A stretch of DNA of 64,000 nt from Ophiobolus disseminans (taxonomy: Eukaryota; Ascomycota; Dothideomycetes; Pleosporales; Phaeosphaeriaceae). Positions 58,454-64,000 of this stretch are shown piece by piece (position 1 is the first letter of the stretch; every line of letters begins with the position of its first letter). The stretch covers positions 62,001-126,000 of the forward strand of contig MU006237.1 of assembly GCA_010093685.1 (NCBI GenBank). Direction: 5' to 3'. A program made the position numbers and the translations under genes. A model generated the notes under the pieces. The model did not search any database, was not told the DNA's origin, and saw only the letters and a list, made by a program, of their open reading frames with translations.

Positions 58454-59953
58454 ATGCTTTCGCAAATCCTCAAACCCTCCGCACTCCGGTCCGCGAGTGT
58501 CCTGGGCCAAGTGACAAAGAACCGCACACAGACCCGCTTCCTGGCCTCCGTGCAGACCAACACTGCCCGCGAGATCCCTACCCCGCAACGCAAGTCCACC
58601 CCGATCTCGACTGAGAGGGCTACCTTCACTATCAAGGTGCGTACACTTCATGCAAGCAGGCTTTATGACTATGCTCACCGCTTCTAGAATGGTCCTATTT
58701 TTACCGGCAAGTCCTTCGGCGCAAAGACCAACATCTCCGGCGAAGCAGTCTTCACCACCTCACTTGTTGGCTACCCCGAGTCCATGACCGACCCCTCCTA
58801 CCGCGGACAGATTCTCGTCTTCACCCAGCCTCTGATCGGCAACTACGGCGTCCCCTCCAACGCCCGCGACGAGCACGGCTTACTCCGATACTTCGAGTCG
58901 CCCAATATCCAGGCCTCCGGTATCGTTGTTCAGGACTATGCCCTGAAGCACAGCCATTGGACTGCCGTCGAGTCTCTCGCTGAGTGGTGCGCTCGCGAGG
59001 GTGTTCCTGCCATCTCTGGCGTCGACACTCGCGAGGTTGTAACATACCTCCGTGAGCAGGGTTCTTCGTTGGCCCGCATCACCATTGGCGAGGAGTACGA
59101 TGCCGACGAGGACGAGGCCTACATCGATCCTGAGGCTATCAACTTGGTCCGCCGTGTCTCCACCAAGGCTCCATTCCACGTCAGCTCGTCCCTCGGCGAC
59201 ATGCACGTTGCTCTGATCGATTGCGGTGTCAAGGAGAACATCCTTCGCAGCCTTGTCAGTCGAGGAGCCAGCGTCACTTGCTTCCCCTTCGACTACCCCA
59301 TCCACAAGGTTGCGCACCACTTCGACGGCGTCTTCATCTCCAACGGCCCTGGCGACCCCACTCACTGCACGTCTACCGTCTACAACCTCCGCAAGCTGTT
59401 CGAGACCTCTCAGATCCCCGTCATGGGCATATGTATGGGCCATCAGCTGATCGCCCTCGCTGCTGGAGCCAAAACGATCAAGCTCAAGTACGGCAACCGC
59501 GCCCACAACATCCCGGCTCTGGATCTCACCACTGGAAAGTGCCACATCACGTCCCAGAACCACGGATACGCCGTTGACCCTACCACTCTCAGCAGCGAGT
59601 GGAGGGAGTACTTCACCAACCTCAACGACCAGTCGAACGAAGGTATAATCCACAACTCCCGCCCCATCTTCAGCGCGCAGTTCCACCCTGAAGCCAAGGG
59701 CGGACCGATGGACTCGTCCTATCTCTTCGACAAGTACGTCGAGAGCGTCAAGAAGTACAAGGACCACCAGGCTACCTTTTCCGAGAGGAACAACAAGCCC
59801 AGCCCGCTCCTCGTCGATCTCCTTAGCAAGGAGCGCGTTGGCGTGCACCCTGCTCAGCCCGACTTTGAGCTCCATTCTCCTGGACGCGTTGAGCAGGTCG
59901 ATGTTGGTGGCCCTGTTGCGCCTCCTTACCAGCCCATCACTGCTTCAGCTTAG
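58454..59953 (+). CDS. CPA1: Carbamoyl-phosphate synthase small (glutaminase) subunit, arginine-specific
   Basis: Two exons, 58454-58636 and 58688-59953, 482 residues. The first 40 residues (MLSQILKPSALRSASVLG) form a mitochondrial targeting sequence, as in Neurospora ARG-2. The body starts at NGPIFTGKSFGA and has GYPESMTDPSYRGQI. The glutamine amidotransferase domain carries the catalytic Cys in VMGICMGHQLIALAAGA and the His/Glu pair in AQFHPEAKGGP; ISNGPGDP is the oxyanion strand. It hydrolyses glutamine and passes ammonia to the large subunit, the first committed step to citrulline and arginine. The gene is preceded by the attenuator-peptide uORF, the expected arginine-responsive translational control. 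Confidence 0.96.
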
Positions 59954-60220
59954 GTGCAAAAGGTGCATGAAGTGGGACTGGCGGTGTGCTCGGGTGATGT
60001 GATTTGGTAGTTTTGGAGTTTCCTCGCTGGGTAAGCGTTTAAGATTGTCATGATACAAGATTGATTTTGGAGGAAGTCGGTATCTCACTGTGCGCTCTAC
60101 TAGTATGAGAAATCTGAATCTTGATTTTTCAATGCTGTTTATGACTTGCGGTCTTGATGATTAACATATGTGACGTTCCATTCGCTAAGGGCAAGGGTAT
60201 ACGCGCTCATCGCTCCTCTC

Positions 60221-61934
60221 TCAAGCCTTCCCAAACCCAGGCTCCTCCACCTCCAACTCCTCCTCCGCATCCCCACTCTCACTGTCCTTCGCCGCCTCCC
60301 CGGCCTTGATCTCACTAACCCTCCTCTCCCTCCTCTCCAACTCCTTCTTCCTCGCCCCCGCTTTCAATTTCTCCCACTGATCCCTATACCGCGCTATGAT
60401 CTGGGCATTCTTCTCGTTCTGCTTGGCCAGATGCTCGTTATTGCTCATCAGGTCGTGGACTTTTGCTGTCTGAGACGCGAGCAGGGCTTCGAGATCAGTT
60501 ATGCGGTGCGCGTTTTCTATGTCGAGGACGGGGGATGTGGGTTGAGTGGACGGGATCGGCGGAGAGGGTAGAGCAGGAACAGCGCCTGAGCCTTGTGATA
60601 GGGCGTGTGCGAGGGCCAAGGGGTCGCTGGAAATGCGGCTGGGTCCGCGGCCACGGAAGGATTGTGCGAGGGCGTCGAAGCTGCGTTGGGAGTTTAGTTC
60701 CCACATTTGGATGCGTTTTGATTGCTTGTCGATGACGCCTTTGAGGGTTTCGTTTTCGAGGGCGAGTTCTTCCATTGTTTTGAGGCCGGCGCCGCGGCCG
60801 GCGGGGATGTTGCGCTGGGGTGTGAGGCCGGAGCTAGACTTGGTGCGCGGGTGCCGGGCTTTGGTGGGAGAGGGTGGGCCGACGTCTTCGCGTGCGTCGA
60901 CGAATTCTTCATGGGAGCTGCCTTTCATGGAGCCTGATCCTTCCTCGATGGGGTTGAGGGCTGCATGTTGGGAGTCACGCTTGTTCTGGAGGATGCTGGC
61001 GTAGGATGCGGTGCCAGGGACGAGGTAGAAGCTCTCATTGGGACCGAGAGGTGCGTTGCCATCGCCTCGAAGTGCGCGTAATGCTGGCTCGCTGATCAGA
61101 GAGGCGAGGTCAGGGACTGAGGACTTGACGGTGCGTGAGGCTTCGGGTGAACGTGGTCGAGACTTGATTTTGGTAAGCTTCTCTTCTTTGGGTGGCTCGA
61201 CTGGAAGTGCTGGAGGCGTAGGGTTCAGCGGCAGGGATGTGAAGGCCAGAGGGGCCGAGATGGCGGAAATGACGCCACCAAAGGCAGAATAGAAGCGGCG
61301 GAAGTTGTCCTCTGCTGGCGGAGAGACGGGCTGCGGTGCCGGCGGCTCTTTCTGTCTCGGTGAGTCCTTTAGCTTGGTCGACTCCGCCTTCCGCGACTGC
61401 TGCGCGAGAAGGTCGCGTACTGGAGTGGCCCCTTGCTCCTCGCGACTACCTATCGCTCCTGCGACGTTTACAGCGGTCCCGCTTGTAGTTCTCCTCGCTG
61501 CTGGTATGCCGCGCTTCTCGGCAAGATTGCTGGCTATCGAGGACTGCGGGAGTCTCCGGCGGGACGTAGGAGGGGTCGGCGAGGACGATGTGTTGTTGCT
61601 TGTGATGCCTTTGGTGGTAGACTTGGTAGCACTCTCCGAGGTCTGACTGCTGCTCGGTTTCTCCTTGCGCGGGGCTTCTTTGATCAGTCCGGCCAGCTTG
61701 CGGTGGTGGTCTTCGAGCAGGCTGAGGATGCGGAGGGCCTGGACATGTCAGACCACCTCTGTATATTACAGACTTGATTCATACCTCGGCATTGTGTGTA
61801 TCTTGCACTGCTTCGTGGAATGCGGTCGCGGCGAAGTCATGCTCTTGCCCCGCTATGGCTACCCTGCTGTCGAAGGTGGCGGTCGCTGCTGTGCGCACGT
61901 GCTCGTGAGCTTTGATAAGGGCGGCCGACTCCAT
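60221..61934 (-). CDS. MIT-domain and coiled-coil protein, Atg38-like
   Basis: Two exons, 61934-61785 and 61738-60221, 555 residues, only 270 bp from the convergent CPA1 stop. The N-terminus (ESAALIKAHEHVRTAAT, EHDFAATAFHEAVQ, ALRILSLLEDHHRKL) has the three-helix pattern of a MIT domain. The centre is disordered (Pro/Ser-rich, one segment FRRFYSAFGGVISAI). The C-terminus is a coiled coil (TMEELALENETLKGVIDKQS; LLASQTAKVHDLM) ending in an acidic tail. MIT plus C-terminal coiled coil is the layout of Atg38/NRBF2, which bridges subunits of PI3-kinase complex I in autophagy. Assignment is architectural; other MIT proteins are possible. Confidence 0.6.
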
Positions 61935-62398
61935 CCTGTTGATGTGAGGAGTACAAGGGCATCTTCAGTCCGGCGGTGGTGAAGTCGTTAGTTTGGACGG
62001 GTCGCGACTGCCTGCATGACGGTGTTTCGAGCAGGGATGGCACATGCACGCGGCCGGCGATCAGCTGCCACTAAACACCAAACACGCGGAGAGGAAGCGT
62101 TTCATGCAGCCATTACCAGCCCCAGCTGAGATTGCCTTGCTTGCCCTATCGAACCTTGGAGGCCTAAGAGTGTGTGGATCCCCCAGACCTGCCTTTGTCT
62201 CTATCCTCACGGAATGCCCGCTCTACGAAGCCCTTCCGCTGCGAGCCCTACGTAATCGATCATCATCACCCCCGCGGGCAACCTTGCAAGCATACCACGA
62301 CGCGCACCACGAACTCGCACCATGAAAGCCTGAGGACGACTGCATACTCCACCTATACCTACAACGGGACTACCCGGAGACGATATAGCTAGCTAGCC
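61935..62398. other. Intergenic, divergent promoter region
   Basis: 464 bp between the divergent starts of the MIT-domain gene and the next gene. No core promoter motif was clear. Confidence 0.45.
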
Positions 62399-64000
62399 AT
62401 GGCTGCCGTCGACGGTGCAAGAAGCGCCAATTCGTCGCACGAGCTCTCCAGCAGAGACAACCTGGCTGCACCAGTCAGTCGGACACCCTCCAAGGGCCCG
62501 GAGTCGTCCACAGTCTCGGTCGCAAGCAGTGACAACAGAGACGATGACTTGCGCAAGACTTCAGACGGCGCGCTGGACCGGCTGAAGAGTCGCACCTCCG
62601 AGGACGGCCGCAGCGACACCTCGTCGACGCATCGCCGGCGCATGTCCAAGCTGTTCAAGGGTCGCAGCAAGCGCAGGAAGTCAGCAACCAGCCAAGACGA
62701 CATATCCCAAGTGGACCCGCGTGAAGACATCCCACCAGTCCCGTATATCAGACGCCCCAGCGCCGAACCGCGAAACCAGAGCGACGACAGTTTGGGCCTG
62801 CACAGGAGCGTTGCAAGCAGTCTTTTGACCGAAGACTCGGACTCGGATGCGTAAGTCGCGTATTCTCTTCCCCGGTCCTGTCGTATTGCGTAAATTTAGA
62901 TGCGACGCCCGTGAGGCTGTGGACGGTTGGCGCAGGAGCACTGACACCACACGACGAACCATCGTCTGTTCTGCCCGGCTTCCCCACCGCAGACCCTCCT
63001 ACATCATCGCAGCCGCACCCATCTACATCCTGCATTCTTACCCTTCGCTTGCACATTTTGTTCGTCTGTTTTCTTCGTGATACCCACACTTTCGTCTCTC
63101 GCGCTCTTTGTCTGACACGTATGCACTCGGTTGTGTGTTCGGACTAACCGACCACAAGCCCACCGCCGTCCAAGAGACCCGGCATTTCACCGCACCAGTC
63201 GCACGCAGGACTCCTGACGCTGTCGTCGCCTCTGATAGCATCCGAGACAATCGATTCCGTCGGATCCACCACAGATGCCACCCTTGTCGATCCCATAACC
63301 TCCGCCGAGGAAGCGCCCATTCGACACGCAAAGACGATCGACATCGCTGCGAACAAGCGGGGCGTCTCGCCGTCGCCAGTTGGGAGGCTGAAGGAGGCAT
63401 TTGCGCCCACTCGAAGGTCTACCTCGCCTAAGAAGGGAGGCGATCCGGAAGGTTCAAGGCCAAGCACGAGTGGAGGCGGCTTGGGCGCGCTGTTTGGAGG
63501 GAAGAAGCGTGACACAAGAGTCTTGGATGAACCCTTCCAAGCTTCACCGCCGCAGATACACACGGGAGCGCAGACGCAGTCGACAACCTCTCTTCGCTCA
63601 ACAGCTCCTAAGCGCATCATAACTCAGCTGCCCGCGACACCACCGAACCTTGCCGATGCGCCTACAACTTTTATAACTCCGCCGACACCAACTGATGGAA
63701 ACGCTTCTTCTCCTACATTTTCAACAAGCTCCAAGGAAGGCGCGAAGCACGGCACTTCGCAGTCAAATCCCAACGTCACAGTCTCCCCATCGGGGAACAT
63801 GATATCGCACAGACGCGTGCGTTCAGCGACCAACCCTCCAAGCAAGCTTTCCAATTCAATTGCGGCCCCACTCACGCCTCACCCCGAGGAGGCAAAGACC
63901 CCTGGTGGTACCGCCTTTGCTCCCCAGAACCCTGGTGGTTTCTTTGCTTCTGTATTTTCTGCTGCCCAGAACGCTGCCCAGAACGCTGCAAATAACATCA
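62399..64000 (+). CDS. 5' part of a large Ser/Pro-rich protein, possibly Ysp2/LAM sterol-transfer type
   Basis: Incomplete at the right edge. Exon 1 (62399-62850) and exon 2 (from 63159) are joined over a 308-bp intron, longer than others here but with a good CTAAC branch site ten bases before the acceptor. Visible residues are disordered, with basic patches (MSKLFKGRSKRRKS; SHRRVRSATNPPS), repeated Ser-Pro sites, a GLGALFGGKKRD segment and, at the edge, GGFFASVFSAAQNAAQNAA. The last motif recalls N-terminal regions of fungal GRAM/StART-like (LAM) proteins at ER-plasma membrane contacts, but the diagnostic domains would lie outside the window. Function therefore remains open. Confidence 0.6.

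Noticed and set aside
58880..59875. 331-codon minus-strand ORF over CPA1
   Set aside because: Antisense shadow of a strongly conserved gene with high GC at third positions.
1..64000. CRISPR arrays, operons and bacterial ribosome-binding sites
   Set aside because: The intron-containing gene structure and protein families are fungal; no regularly spaced direct repeats of CRISPR type exist.

Overview
This window is nuclear DNA of a filamentous ascomycete, most likely a Dothideomycete. Genes are broken by short introns (about 45-60 bp, GT..AG, usually with a CTAAC/CTGAC branch site near the acceptor). Diagnostic content includes a HET-domain gene, Zn2Cys6 and C2H2 regulators, and an arginine attenuator peptide upstream of the carbamoyl-phosphate synthase small subunit. 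Exon joins were worked out by hand from splice signals and reading phase; where I give a protein length, the exons sum to a whole number of codons.

Layout. 1-6 kb: end of a sorting nexin 41 gene, a ZIP zinc transporter and a CAP59/CMT1-type mannosyltransferase. 6.8-9.3 kb: two unrecognised membrane-anchored proteins, one only 46 residues long. 9.9-12.0 kb: a multi-pass membrane protein whose frame is cut by one TAG. 12.3-16.6 kb: a cytochrome P450 and a HET-domain protein separated by a 19-bp minisatellite. 17.7-22.9 kb: a housekeeping block of L-type lectin, TIM13, NUC1 and a tRNA t6A dehydratase (TCD). 23.6-28.3 kb: an NADP alcohol dehydrogenase, a second copy of the minisatellite in the other orientation, an F-box-like protein and a secreted Asn/Gly-rich repeat protein. 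28.3-29.6 kb: AT-rich, gene-free DNA that may be retroelement-derived.

29.7-39.9 kb: a C2H2 protein (1046 aa), a large caspase-like protein (1489 aa) with a substituted catalytic histidine, and a J-domain protein. 40.0-42.5 kb: a heavily disabled pseudogene of a secreted protein. 43.7-51.1 kb: a Ser/Thr kinase, a long disordered coiled-coil protein and CDC42. 52.4-53.8 kb: a protein with two tandem Zn2Cys6 clusters. 54.7-57.5 kb: a secreted GH3 beta-glucosidase. 58.1-60.0 kb: arginine-specific carbamoyl-phosphate synthase small subunit with its regulatory uORF. 60.2-64 kb: an MIT-domain/coiled-coil (Atg38-like) protein and the 5' part of a gene that leaves the window.

The genes do not form one evident cluster. 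The points most worth a second look are the uORF split by two introns, the transmembrane segment lying in frame just beyond the HET stop codon, the single TAG inside the 9.9-12.0 kb gene, the pseudo-caspase site, the tandem zinc clusters and the paired minisatellites.
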